This document shows positions 33,941 through 44,703 of a stretch of DNA of 64,000 nucleotides, in pieces (position 1 is the first letter of the stretch; the number at the start of each line of letters is the position of its first letter). Under the pieces are notes generated by a model. The model saw nothing but the letters and a program-made list of their open reading frames with translations. It had not been told where the DNA came from and did no database searches. This DNA comes from Mikania micrantha. Its lineage: Eukaryota; Streptophyta; Magnoliopsida; Asterales; Asteraceae. A program made the translations under genes and the position numbers. The stretch spans positions 15,720,755 through 15,784,754 of the forward strand of contig CM018695.1 in assembly GCA_009363875.1 (NCBI GenBank), given 5' to 3'.

Positions 33941-35668
33941 TCATCTTCCGTACAACGCCTCGTATGGGGGCATTCCGATGCTAGAGTGGTAGCTGTTATT
34001 ATACGAAAAATCCACCAATGGCAAGTGGTTATCCCAGCTACCTCCAAAATCGATAATGCACGCCCTAAGCATATCCTCCAACGTTTGGATAGTCCTTTCT
34101 GACTGTCCATCTGTCTGAGGGTGGTAGGCAGTACTGATGTTCAGTTTCGTTCCCATAGGATCATGAAACTGCTTCCAAAATCTGGAAGTAAACCTCGTAT
34201 CTCGATCTGACACAATGGAGACAGGAACTCCATGTCGGGTCACAATCTCCTTCACAAACAACTCAGACAACCCTTCGGACGTATACGTTTCCCTGATAGG
34301 AAGAAAGTGTGCACTCTTTGTCAGTCGGTCCACAATCACCCAAATGGTATCATGTCGTTTAGCTGTCCTCGGTAGCTTGGTGATGAAATCCATGGTGATG
34401 TGTTCCCATTTCCATTCTGGTACCTCAAGAGGTTGCACATATCCGTAGGGTTTCTGATGTTCAGCCTTCACTTGCGCACAAGTAAGGCACCTATTCACGT
34501 ACTGCATCACATTAAACTTCATTCTCGGCCACCAATAATCCTGTCGAAGATCTTGGTACATCTTCGTCGCACCGGGGTGCACTGAATAACGTGACTTATG
34601 GGCTTCATCTAAAATTCTCGCTCGAATGTCCCCATTTCTGGGCACCCACATCCGCCCGAACCGTATCTTTATCCCATGGTCGTTGTCTTCCAAGTTCTTG
34701 ACTTGTCCGAAGACACGTTCAAAACCCACGTTCTCTTCTTTCAACCCTTCCTGTTGAGCCTGCTTGAGCTCGTTCAGAAAGTCTGGTGTTATCACCAAAC
34801 TATACGACTTTACCCGTATGGCAGGATGATCCGTCTTGCGACTCAAAGCATCCGCTACCACATTGGCCTTTCCCGGGTGATATAAAATATCACAATCATA
34901 ATCCTTTAACAGCTCAAGCCATCGTCTCTGTCTCATATTCAAATCCTTTTGCTCGAAGAAGTACTTCAAGCTCTTATGGTCGGTATAGATGGTACTCCTT
35001 ACTCCATACAAATAATGCCTCCATATTTTCAATGCAAACACTACTGCGGCGAGTTCAAGATCGTGGGTTGGGTAGTTAGCCTCATGAACCTTTAGCTGGC
35101 GCGAAGCATAAGCTATCACCCTTCCCCTTTGCATCAGTACGCATCCCAACCCTTGTCGTGACGCATCGGCATACACAACAAGATCATCATTTCCATCCGG
35201 CAGTGCTAGAACAGGAGCTTGGGTAAATTTCTCCTTTAGCACTGAAAACGCTAGTTCTTGGTTTGGACCCCATTCGTACTTTACGTCTTTCTTCGTGAGC
35301 TTCGTCAGTGGCGTCGCTATCTTGGAGAAGTCCTGAATAAATCTCCGATAATAGCCAGCTAAACCAAGAAAACTGCGTACTTCAGTCGGTGACTTCGGAG
35401 GGCTCCATTTCATAATCGTTTCAACTTTAGCTGGATCTACCATAATGCCTTCTGGGTTCACCACGTGACCCAGAAACTGTACCTCTCGTAACCAGAAAGC
35501 GCATTTGGAGAACTTAGCATAAAGTTTCTCTTTCCTTAGGATCTCCAATACCTCACGTACGTGGCAAGCATGGTCTCCCTCGTTCTTTGAATAAATCAAA
35601 ATATCATCAATAAACACTATCACCGATCGGTCCAGCATCGGTCGACATACTCTGTTCATCAAATCCAT
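33941..35668 (-). pseudogene. Reverse transcriptase C-half, RNase H and integrase core of the nested gypsy element
   Basis: 575 codons. It starts inside reverse transcriptase; the catalytic F-I-D-D-I-L-I-Y-S is at about 35610. RNase H follows with V-V-Y-A-D-A-S-R-Q-G (35180) and Y-T-D-H-K-S-L-K-Y (34980). The integrase zinc region (H-P-G-A-T-K ... C-L-T-C-A-Q-V-K) is at 34580-34460 and the catalytic D-D-E triad is in M-D-F-I-T-K-L-P, V-S-D-R-D-T-R-F and D-G-Q-S-E-R-T-I-Q. It ends after Y-E-A-L-Y-G-R in a TGA where an arginine is expected; the same frame continues downstream. Confidence 0.93.
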
Positions 35669-36800
35669 AAATGCTGCGGGAGGTCAATCCAAACGACATA
35701 ACGAGAAACTCGTAATGTCCATAACGCGTACGGAAAGCAGTCTTTGGAATATCCTGCTCTCGAACTTTCAACTGATGGTAACCAGATCGGAGATCTATCT
35801 TTGAGAACCAGCTTGCACCTTGCAATTGATCGAACAAGTCATCAATTCCAGGTAGAGGATACCTGTTCTTTACGGTTAACTTATTCAGTTCCCTGTAATC
35901 GATACACATATGCATACTTCCATCGTTCTTCTTAACGAACAGCACTGGTGCTCCCCACGGAGAGACACTCGGTCGTATAAAACCTTTATCAAGGAGTTCT
36001 TGTAGCTGGGTCATCATTTCCTTCATCTCGGTTGGAGCTAAACGGTAAGGTGCTTTGGCAACAGGTTGTGCCCCCGGCACTAGGTCGATCTGGAACTCAA
36101 TTTCCCGCTCAGGTGGTAATCCAGGCAAATCCTCAGGGAATACATCGGGGATGTTACGCACCACAGGAACATCATCAATCGTCATCGTATCATTGCATTC
36201 CTCAATCACATAGGCCAAGTAGGCACCGCACCCCCGCCTCATCATATCATCAGCCTTGATCATCGAAATGATTTTCGGCGCATACATCGTTCTATCACCA
36301 TAAACCGTTACGGAACTCCCATCCATCGCACGTAAACATATCATCTTTCGTCGACATACAATGTTAGCCTCATATTTGGCTAACCAGTCCATACCCAAAA
36401 CTACATCGAAGCCTCCTAAGGTTATCAGAAACAATCGGACAGGGAAGCTATGACCTTCTATCTCAACATAACAATCATCAATAGCCTCAGTCACCCTGGT
36501 CATCTTACCAATAGCCGTCTCTACATCAAATACCCAATCTATCTTCTTAACCTTCCCAGATAACCCATCACAGAAAGTAGAAGACACAAAACTCATACTG
36601 GCACCAGAATCAAACAACACAGAAGCAGGAATATTGTTGATAGAAAAGGTACCTGTGACCACATCGGGGTCCTTGATCGCATCATCCTTTGTCATCGTAA
36701 AGGCTCGTGCTTTAGCCTTCTGCTTTTCCTTTCCTTTCTCCTCTTTCTTACTCGAGCCCGAAACCGGCCCATGGTTGCCTGCAATCCTTAGACAGATGTC
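35607..36800 (-). pseudogene. Protease and N-half of reverse transcriptase of the nested gypsy element
   Basis: The protease site L-F-D-S-G-A-S is near 36620 with V-L-G-M-D-W-L downstream (about 36385). The reverse transcriptase starts with P-Y-R-L-A-P-T-E-M near 36030, has V-L-F-V-K-K-N-D-G-S and I-D-Y-R-E-L-N-K-L-T (about 35870-35940), and K-I-D-L-R-S-G-Y-H-Q-L. After S-F-G-L-T the frame goes off at about 35688: compared with the usual F-G-L-T-N-A-P-A-A-F, five bases seem to be lost. The open frame continues to 35607 out of phase. Confidence 0.9.
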
Positions 36801-37919
36801 CAACCCCATTACAGTTATAGCATCGAACCGTACCGGGACAGTTGGCTGAAAAGTGCCCCACCTTTCCGCATCTGAAACATAAGTTTGTGCCCACACGGCA
36901 CGGCCGAGAATGGCCCTTACCACACTTGCTACATAGCCCAGTATCTTCCCGTTTCACCTTCTTGCCTGAAAACTTTCGTTGGTCTGTTCGACCCCTTTTG
37001 TCCCGGAGGACTCCTTCACCTTGACTTCCTCTTTCACTGGCTCATCAGCCATCACATCATCCCATACAATACCACTGAGTTCAAAAGTAGAATCAAAAGT
37101 CTTTGGGGTGTTCGCTTTAACATGAATCCTGACCTTTGGAGGCAAGCCCTCCATATACAATTTCACCCTTCGTTCCTTAGTGGAGACCAGATGAGGAACG
37201 AGTCTGGCCATCTCATTAAACCTCGACGTGTACTGACGATGGTTTAGACTTCCAGCTTTCAGAACCAGAAATTTCCTTTCAACCTTTTCCAGCTCATTCT
37301 TGGGACAGAACTGCTTTGTGACCAGTTCCTTTAGATCTTCCCAAGCCATTTTCTCCACATCGGCTGCAGCCTTGGACTGCTTAATGGTGTTCCACCAGTG
37401 AAGTGCCTCCTCGACAAAGGAGTGAGCTGCAAACTTGACAGCTTGATCGATTCGGCACTCACTGATGGAGATAACAGCCTCCATCGCAGAAATCCAGTGG
37501 CAGGTGGCCACAACATCCTTCTTCCCATCGAAGGTCGGTGGGTTACATCCCTTGAAGGATTTGTAATCATAACCCTTCAGTTTCCCAGACATAGAATCAC
37601 TGCTCTTTGTCTCGACGATCACAACATCCTCATCTTCCTTAGAGCTTTCCTTAGTCCCCTCAGACTTGTCCTTCAGAGTATCCTTCAGTGCCTTAGCAAT
37701 CAAGGTTGGTAGCTTCTCATCCATGATCTTGCAGACCTCATCAGAAATGGCCTTTACTACGATAGGTTCAAGAGTGAACTCTTCTTCATTCTCTGGTTTC
37801 TCGTTGTGCTCGTGGTCGTCCTCGTTGACGGGTTCTTCATCCTCGACACGTGGTTCTTCAGGTTTCTGTGGTTGCTTACGTGGTCTACCCTTTTGTCCAG
37901 CCATCTTAAATTTCAACAT
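36748..37919 (-). pseudogene. gag of the nested gypsy element, one frameshift
   Basis: The frame opens at 37919; the ATG at 37904 (M-A-G-Q-K-G-R-P-R-K) is equally likely the true start. An acidic N-terminus (about residues 15-55) is followed by the gag core with F-D-G-K-K-D-V-V-A-T-C-H-W-I and E-E-A-L-H-W-W-N. Near 37000 one G seems to be missing from GGGGACAAA, which ends the first frame at 36954; the +1 frame continues as K-R-E-D-T-G-L-C-S-K-C-G-K-G-H and then two good CCHC knuckles, C-F-R-C-G-K-V-G-H-F-S-A-N-C and C-Y-N-C-N-G-V-G-H-L-S-K-D-C. A second frame change lies just after the last knuckle. The protein would coat element RNA in virus-like particles. Confidence 0.9.
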
Positions 37920-38221
37920 AATGCAACAATTGATGAGTTAGTACAGGATCGGTTTAGCACGTAATAAGCTTTGTAAATCGTTAATGACGTTGATCAGGTG
38001 TTATTAACCATTTACCCAACTCATAGGCTCTAAACGTTTCCCATCCCATCTCCTCAACGTGCATGACATATAACTACCTTTCTATCCTTACATCTACTTC
38101 TTAACTCGTACCTACGCATTCAGCTCGTGGCATTCGTTCATCCATGGTTGGCAATCCGCATCCTTTAATCCCATTCTCAGTTTAAGTCTTAGCATTTGGG
38201 ATGCTAAGATCTCTCTAACTA

Positions 38222-38235
38222 TGGCTCTGATACCA
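38222..38235 (-). other. Primer binding site of the nested gypsy element (tRNA-Met)
   Basis: The minus strand reads TGGTATCAGAGCCA three bases inside the 5' LTR. Confidence 0.92.
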
Positions 38236-38238
38236 ACT

Positions 38239-40555
38239 TGTGAGGCCTCGAAATCGGGCGCCTCGCAGAGGTTGGTTTTCACCATAACACATAGCTCTTA
38301 AACTAAAAACTTTCATAATCATGCAGCGGAAATGTAAACATAGTTGATAAACAGAATTCAATAAAGTGTCTGTATCAAAATCATATCGAATTGCCAAAAC
38401 CAACGGATCGTCTGAATTGATGCCCGAGCTCCATGCCTTCTCTTATCATAGCTTTAACCTGACATACATGCTAAATCAAGTCAGCTTACGCTGGTGAGTT
38501 CTAGTTTTTATAAAACATCATAACCGTTTAGTGAGTTAAACATTTTAACATGAAAGCGTTATATCATACACATAAACCGTAACACATAACCATGTCATCA
38601 TCGTAGCCATATAACCATCGTCATCATCGTAGCCATATAACCATCGTCATCATCAAAACCACTGTCATCAACACGAGCAGTGGGCTTATGCCGGCACAAG
38701 GCTCCATGTTTATAGTCCGATCGACTCTTACCATGTTTATAGCCCGATCGGCTCTTACCATGTTTATAGCCCGATCGGCTCTTACCATGTTTATAGCCCG
38801 ATCGGCTCTTACCATGTTTATAGCCCGATCGGCTCCGTGTTTATAGCCCGATCGGCTCTTACCATGTTTATAGTCCAGTCGACTCTGTGTTTATAGCCCG
38901 ATCGGCTCTTACCATGTTTATAGTCCGATCGACTCTGTGTTTATAGCCCAATCGGCTCTTACCATGTTTATAGTCCGATCGACTCTCATGTTTATAGTCC
39001 GGTCGACTCTGTGTTTATAGCCCGATCGGCTGTTCATATCCTGATATGTTCAGGTCATCGTCCATACTTACTAGTACTGGTACTAGTACATCGTGCATAC
39101 ATATCCTATAACATGTATAGGAATTCATCATAACATTCTATCCTCATATACATAGCATGCAAGCATCATAGCATATTATCATACATCATGGCATCATGTA
39201 ATGCTAGCATCATTTCCTCATTCATACATCATGGCATCATATTTTCGTATCATGCTAGCATATAATAATCATTCAACATTTATGCATCCTAGTATTCTAG
39301 GACCTCGTCATAGCATCTATTAACTATTGTCTTAGTTAACATCATAATGCATGCTCTCATTAACATGTTATGTCATCATAACACATTTACCATGCACATA
39401 TCATACCTTAGCATATTCCCAGCCACATTTCATCATGTGTAATACATATTCATACATACATCATCATGGCATAACATCATTCATTAATCATCATAACATA
39501 ATCACATAACATAACAATAAGCATGTATGCCAGCCCAAAACAGTAAGTGCAAATAGGGCGTCTAGAACTCACCTGATAGTAGACTCCTGTTATCCTTAGC
39601 CGAACTCCTTAGCTAGGGCCTTAGGGACCTACATTAGTTACATCATCTCATTACATACCATTCTTAGACTTAGGATATATTCTAAGTCCCCATCACTACT
39701 AGCTTCTCCTTTCTAACTTCCCGTTCTCAAAACTTAGCTAAGTATTCGAAACACCTGAAGTTCATTAAGTTCCCATGTACACGAAATTACAGAGTTCACG
39801 AAATGGCTGTTACTCGAAACCATCACATGTATTCGAAATAACCTGTGTATTCGAAATACCCCTTCGTATTCGAAATAGTCTTTGTACTCGAAATGCCATG
39901 TACTCGAAATGATAATGTACTCGAAATAACATGTATAATTTCGAGTACCCTCTGTACATGATTTCGTGTACTAATCATTTTCTTCATGAACATATCAGAA
40001 ATTCATCTAAGACTTTGGGGAGCTAGTTTCTAGGTTCCTTAGGTTGTTACCAACACAATGGAACCTCAAAATTCCGAACTTTATGCATAAAGGTGTGAGC
40101 TTTGTGCATAAGTTCTCTTCCATCTAACAATCCTAACTTTTGTATAAAAATCTTAACTTTTGTACATAGACCACTTACTTGTAGCTAGATGATCGTCCCT
40201 GGAGATTCTCGTGCGTTTCCTCTTCCGTTTGGTCGATCAAATGCTCGATCCTTGAAGTTCCTGCACCCCCACTTCGTGTACTCGAGAGAGAACGTGTTTC
40301 CTGCCAAAGGTATGCACGTTTCCCAAAGGATTACTATTTATAGGAAACCTACTCGAATCCTGGTACTCGAAATCTTGAGGTTTCGACTACACAAATTTCG
40401 AGAACTCGTGTACTCGAAATCGGGTTCGAGTATACGATTTCAAGCCCCTCTTTTTAAATTTGTTTTATGCTTCGTATTCTTCCACAACAAGTATATTATC
40501 TGCTACTCATTCACGAGTTCAAATACCTTGTAGTTTAAAATTTTGGGATGTTACA
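38239..40555 (-). repeat. 5' LTR of the nested gypsy element
   Basis: 2317 bp and nearly identical to 31027-33305. It has 13 units of the TTTATAGCCCGATCGGCT repeat, against 11 in the other LTR, the largest single difference between them. Confidence 0.93.
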
Positions 40556-42429
40556 CTTAGCATCTAGTTGAGCATAGATTTTAAGTATAATGTAAATAAG
40601 TATATTGTAAATAGCATTAGCTATTTTCACAATAGTCTTAGTCTTTAGTTTGCAAAACAAGCGTTACGAGTTTAAGCATTTGTATAAGCATTATAAACAA
40701 GCGTAAAAGCATTTAATAAACATTTCAATAATTGTTTAAATGTATAACATGCTTCTCAGTCCTGAGTTAAAACAAATGGTTTGAAAAGGGACAAATGAAC
40801 TCACCTTGTGGTTGAAGTGGTTGACTAAGTATACAAAGAAGAACACTGAATGACTAGTAGGGGTTGACTCCATGGTTCAACACGCGATGGCCATTCAGTT
40901 GTCTTACTAGGTCCTGACAACGAAGAACACTGATGACTAGTAGGGCTTGACCATTGTCAAGACGCGATGGCCAATCAGTCTGTCTTACGATGTCTAAGAG
41001 CTTAAGCATACAAGTTTATAGCATTCACATAGATTTACTGATGACTAGTAGGGGTTGACACACAGGTCAACACGCGGCGGTCAATCAGTCTGTTGTCTGA
41101 GCATTCCAAGTGTATCAAGCATTCAAATGTTCAAGTATTCCAAGCATATCAAGTATTCACGTGTTTCAAGTATTCCAAGCATATCAAGTATTCACGTGTT
41201 TCAAGTATTCCAAGTATATCAAGTATTCCAAGCATATAAGTCTTTCTAAGTTTAAGTTCCAAGTTTACACAAGCATGGTTTTCATAAGCATTTCTAGTTT
41301 TAGCTTTAGTTTTCCTTATGCATTTAAATTTTCAAAAGTTTTAAGCAATTAAGTATAGTGTAAATAGCATTAGCACTAAATCTGTAGCTTTAGTTCTAGC
41401 ATATAGTCTAAGCATAGAGTTTGTAGAATCAACCTTAGCATCTAGTTGAGCATAGAGTTTAAGTATAATGTAAATAAGTATATTGTAAATAGCATTAGCT
41501 ATTTACACAATAGTCTTAGTCTTTAGTTTCCAAAACAAGTGTTACAAGTTTAAGCATTTGTACAAGCATTATAAATAAGTGTAAAAGCACTTAATAAACA
41601 TTTCAATAATTGTTTAAATGTATAACATGCTTCTCAGTCCCGAGTTAAAACAAATGGTTTGAAAAGGGACAAATGAACTCACCTTGTGGTTGAAGTGGTT
41701 GACTAAGTATACTAAAGAATGTACGCACTCGTTGTTGTATTTGTTATTGTTTTCACGATCCTGTATTGATTTCACATTGTTCGTAGCTTATCAGTATAAT
41801 TTCCGGATAAATTGTGCGCGTGTAGGTGTTAGCCCTAAATTGGCTAACACTTGTGGGTCTAAATCCTCATTCGGCCTTAGGTTATTGTTTTAGAGATTTA
41901 AAACTTAATAAAATCCATCCTCTTCAAATTACTATCGTCTTTATAGTAATTTAAGTTGTAAGTCCCCAAGTGTGTGAGCATTAGTATTGTCTTAAAGTGT
42001 TTTCACATTATTTGTTTCCTTGGGCCTAATGAGTCTTAGTGGGCCCAAATGTGCATAGGCCGCGTAAATATATGGGCCGGATAATACATGGGCCGTGGGT
42101 GGATCCCATGGACTAAACTAGTTAAGTGGGCCAGTTAATTGGGCCATGTGAGTCATGTGGGGTGATTTAACTATAATGGGCTAAGTTATTCGTCCTGGGC
42201 CAAAATCAATTGGGCCTAATGAAGTATTTGGGCCTTGCATGTAGGTGCACCAACCTATTGGGCCAAAAGAGTTTCGTGGATCAATGTTGTGGTGTTGGGC
42301 CAAAGGTCTTCTAACCGAATATAATGTATGAGCTAAACAAATGATTGGGCCAAGTGAATTTGTAGTGTAGTTGGTTAACTGGTCGACGAAGGGTAAGTCT
42401 CACCCTATCTCAGCGAACCTTATAATGGC

Positions 42430-42925
42430 ATGACCCAAGGTTCGGCTAGGTGGTTAATTGAGCATAGGTTCGGCCGGCATAGGGAGCTAGGGTTCGGCTT
42501 TGTAAACACCCAGCGCATAGGTTCGCCTGGATGGAAACAGGGTTCAGCTGATCTTGCATGTGAGCAGGTTCGCATGTGGGGTGAAGCATGGGTTTGGCCA
42601 CATAATGGTTCGGCCGTAGCCTGCCCTGAGGGTTCGTGACTTCAAAGGTTCGCCGCAGGACTCGGGGTTCGACTGGGCAAAAGCTGAGGAAGGTTCGGTG
42701 GTAGGTAGAGGGCTCGCCAAGGGATAGGTTCGCGTAGGTTTTCAGCCGCAAGGTTCGGCCACCTTTGTATGGAAGGTTCGTTGCCATGGAACACAGGTTC
42801 GGGGAAAACGGCTCCAGCTGCTAGGTTCGTCGATGGTGGGGTTCGGCTGGGTCTAGGTTATGCTGAAACCCCATAAGGTTCGGCTTATGACTCGGGGTTC
42901 GGCCGCCCCCTTCCTTGAACCACTG
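42430..42925. repeat. GGTTCGGC-rich motif cluster in the giant LTR
   Basis: About twenty AGGTTCGGC / AGGTTCGCC / GGGTTCGGC words are scattered at 15-40 bp spacing in a relatively GC-rich patch of an otherwise AT-rich LTR. The sister LTR has a similar patch with GGCCGAA and CGAATG words at 57780-58060. It makes spurious open frames on both strands. Confidence 0.65.
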
Positions 42926-43199
42926 GTTCGCGAACCTGTAACCAACCACCATGATCACGAATTCTCGGTTGCTGCAAGCTGCTCTCCCGACAATGGTTAT
43001 GCTAAAATGGGTTTCCTCATGGTTGTGTGACTCGAGATGGGGCGAAGTTGGCCGGCTTTGTGTGTGGGTTCGACCATGGTTAAGAAAACCCTAGTTTTCA
43101 ACAAGTTCAAAGCTTCATACCTTGAATTCAGACGGATATCTTTGTAGATCTGCTGTATTTCCTGGTAGAGGATGACGAGAGCTTCGCATGGACACCAAG

Positions 43200-43325
43200 A
43201 ACGCGTGAGAGAGAGAGAGATCATGAACGAGCAAGATACGAAGATTCAAAGTCTTGACTTTTTAGAGAGAGAAAGTGAACGGTTTTGTGTGTTTAGAGAG
43301 AGAGAGAGAGATCATGAAAATGAAT
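43200..43325. repeat. Duplicated (GA)n-ATCATGAA segment
   Basis: GAGAGAGAGAGATCATGAA occurs twice, about 95 bp apart, with GAGAGAAAGTGAACGG between. On the minus strand it is a CT-rich stretch just downstream of the TATA box, as in many plant transcript leaders; the sister LTR has the same arrangement at 58345-58385. Confidence 0.65.
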
Positions 43326-43344
43326 TAAATGCCAACATTTGGTG

Positions 43345-43352
43345 TTTAAATA
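43345..43352 (-). promoter_or_regulatory. TATA box of the giant LTR
   Basis: The minus strand reads GGGTATTTAAACACC, followed about 30 bp later by the CT-rich leader. It would place U3 at 43353-44148 (about 0.8 kb) and leave an R-U5 of more than 4 kb, unusually long. Confidence 0.45.
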
Positions 43353-44703
43353 CCCCGAGGGTATTCGGGTTCATTTCGGTTGCTCGGTTCACGTTTTCGT
43401 CGCGTTTCCGGATCGTAACGTGCGTTTTATAAACTAAACAAAAAGACTTCGTTTTAAAGATTTGGAAGGTGGTTATTTTTTTAGAAAATATTTTAAATAT
43501 CATTTTCTTGAATTATTTATCGAAATATATTATTTTTACGTGTTTCGTTAATTCTTTCGCGAACTTACGCATTTTAATTTAAAATAGTTTCTTTGTAATT
43601 TATTTCTGATGAGTTTCAAAATTGTAAAACAGGAAATATTATAGTTCCTTAAATTTATTATCGTTCGTATCGTCTTCGTTTTCGTTTCGTCAGAAAACGT
43701 CACTTACAAGCATTTTCGTACAGAGCGCTAACTGTACGAACACGATCGTACGTTTCACTTTCTGATTTTGTTTTCTACTTTTCAGTCATCATTTCAGATC
43801 GTTAAACTATTAGATTTATCCGTACAGATCGTCACCTATACAAATAATTCGTCGGTTTAACATTCTGTAGCAACAACCATTATGGTTTTGTTCTGTTTAT
43901 CCTCACATACGTTTAAACCTAATAGTATCAAATCAAGCATGTGTATACCTGTTGATCGTTGTCTAACGTGTTTCTGACTGTTTAAACCATGAGGTTTAAA
44001 TCAGGATTTCAGAATAATGGTATAATAGTTTGTGTTTAGCATCAAATGTTAATAGCTTCTAAGTATTCCTCCTAGTTTGTAACTGAGTTCCTGTGCGAGT
44101 TACTGTGCAACTTACTGTTCCGGTAACGATTCCGGCACAGATGTTACAGTTGTAATGATAGATTTATTGACCTGACCACTCCACCCAGTTGGTGATCACA
44201 CAGTTACAAACTATTGAACTATTGAACTTTTGGATTTAAAGTATTGTGCACAATTGGAGTTTTTTGAACTATAAGGATAGTATGTGATAATATGCCTAAC
44301 TTGGTTAACTAAGGTTTAATATACAATAATACAACACATGTTTCCACATTAAGCTTGATTTATTGATCTGTTTATAATACATGAATTAAACTTTATACAA
44401 TTAAACTATTTAGCGAGAGTACTTTATGATTATCACCATATACTTTTGTAATTGACCTGTTCCAACTTTTATCATGTTTCAGGTGCTGCGTAGTGAAGTT
44501 TTTGATGATCACTTAATATGCTATGGACTTAGAATTTTAATAAAAATTTGAACTTTACAGTTGAATGTTTGAACTTGTTTGTTTTGGTCGATAAGACAAT
44601 ATAACTTGGTTGAATGAATTATGAGACATTTATAGTTGGTCTTGAGCATTTGAACAGTCGCGATCGCTCCCCGATGTATTCCATCGTCGGCTGTGGTGTG
44701 ACA

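Larger units (their letters stand above)
31027..40555 (-). mobile_element. Full-length Ty3/gypsy retrotransposon, nested
   Basis: Two LTRs (31027-33305 and 38239-40555) enclose a 4.9 kb internal region with primer site, gag, protease, reverse transcriptase, RNase H, integrase and polypurine tract in order on the minus strand. CTTAG flanks it on both sides (31022-31026 and 40556-40560), and the empty site is preserved in the second copy of the host's tandem duplication. LTR ends are TGTGAGGC and GGGATGTTACA in plus orientation, with one change in the left copy (CGTGAGGC). The LTRs are very similar, so insertion was fairly recent, yet the polyprotein has three frame changes and two TGA stops. 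The integrase tail is of the chromodomain-like type, suggesting a chromovirus such as Tekay; the clade is an inference. Confidence 0.95.
30395..41704. repeat. 0.9 kb tandem duplication, first copy split by the nested gypsy element
   Basis: Copy one is 30395-31026 plus 40561-40835; copy two is 40836-41704. Both start with CACTGAATGACTAGTAGGGG and run through CAAGTATTCCAAGCATAT words to AAGTGGTTGACTAAGTATAC. The CTTAG insertion site of the gypsy element is intact in copy two (AATCAACCTTAGCATCTAG, near 41430), which gives the empty-site sequence for comparison. Confidence 0.85.
29326..44148 (-). mobile_element. Giant solo LTR (about 5.3 kb net) holding a nested gypsy element
   Basis: Plus-strand ends are TGTCACACCCCGAG (29326) and CAGATGTTACA (44148), and GTTGT flanks both (29321-29325 and 44149-44153). 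No polypurine tract or primer site adjoins either end, so it is a solo LTR, the product of recombination between two LTRs. Subtracting the nested element (31027-40555) with one target copy leaves about 5.29 kb. The same LTR, still attached to internal sequence, is at 55072-62000, which fixes the orientation as minus. Inside are a tandem repeat (29703-30310), a 0.9 kb tandem duplication, a GGTTCGG-rich cluster, (GA)n stretches and a TATA box. Confidence 0.88.
21175..44703 (+). mobile_element. Outer solo LTR, split by two insertions
   Basis: The pieces 21175-21332, 27304-29325 and 44154-44703 read as one LTR of about 2.73 kb once the nested elements and one copy of each target duplication are removed. 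The right end is GTGGTGTGACA; the left end TATAATATC looks like TGTAACATC with two transitions. TTTAC flanks both ends (21170-21174 and 44704-44708). Continuity across the second insertion is supported by homology to the LTR at 8214-11689: the run TTGCATTGATC ... ATAGAT.TATTG ... CCACCCAG is interrupted here exactly at 29325/44149 but is unbroken there. The first end is the weaker part of the call. Confidence 0.55.

Noticed and set aside
42446..42787. 113-codon minus-strand frame
   Set aside because: Produced by the GGTTCGGC word cluster; no start context or domain.
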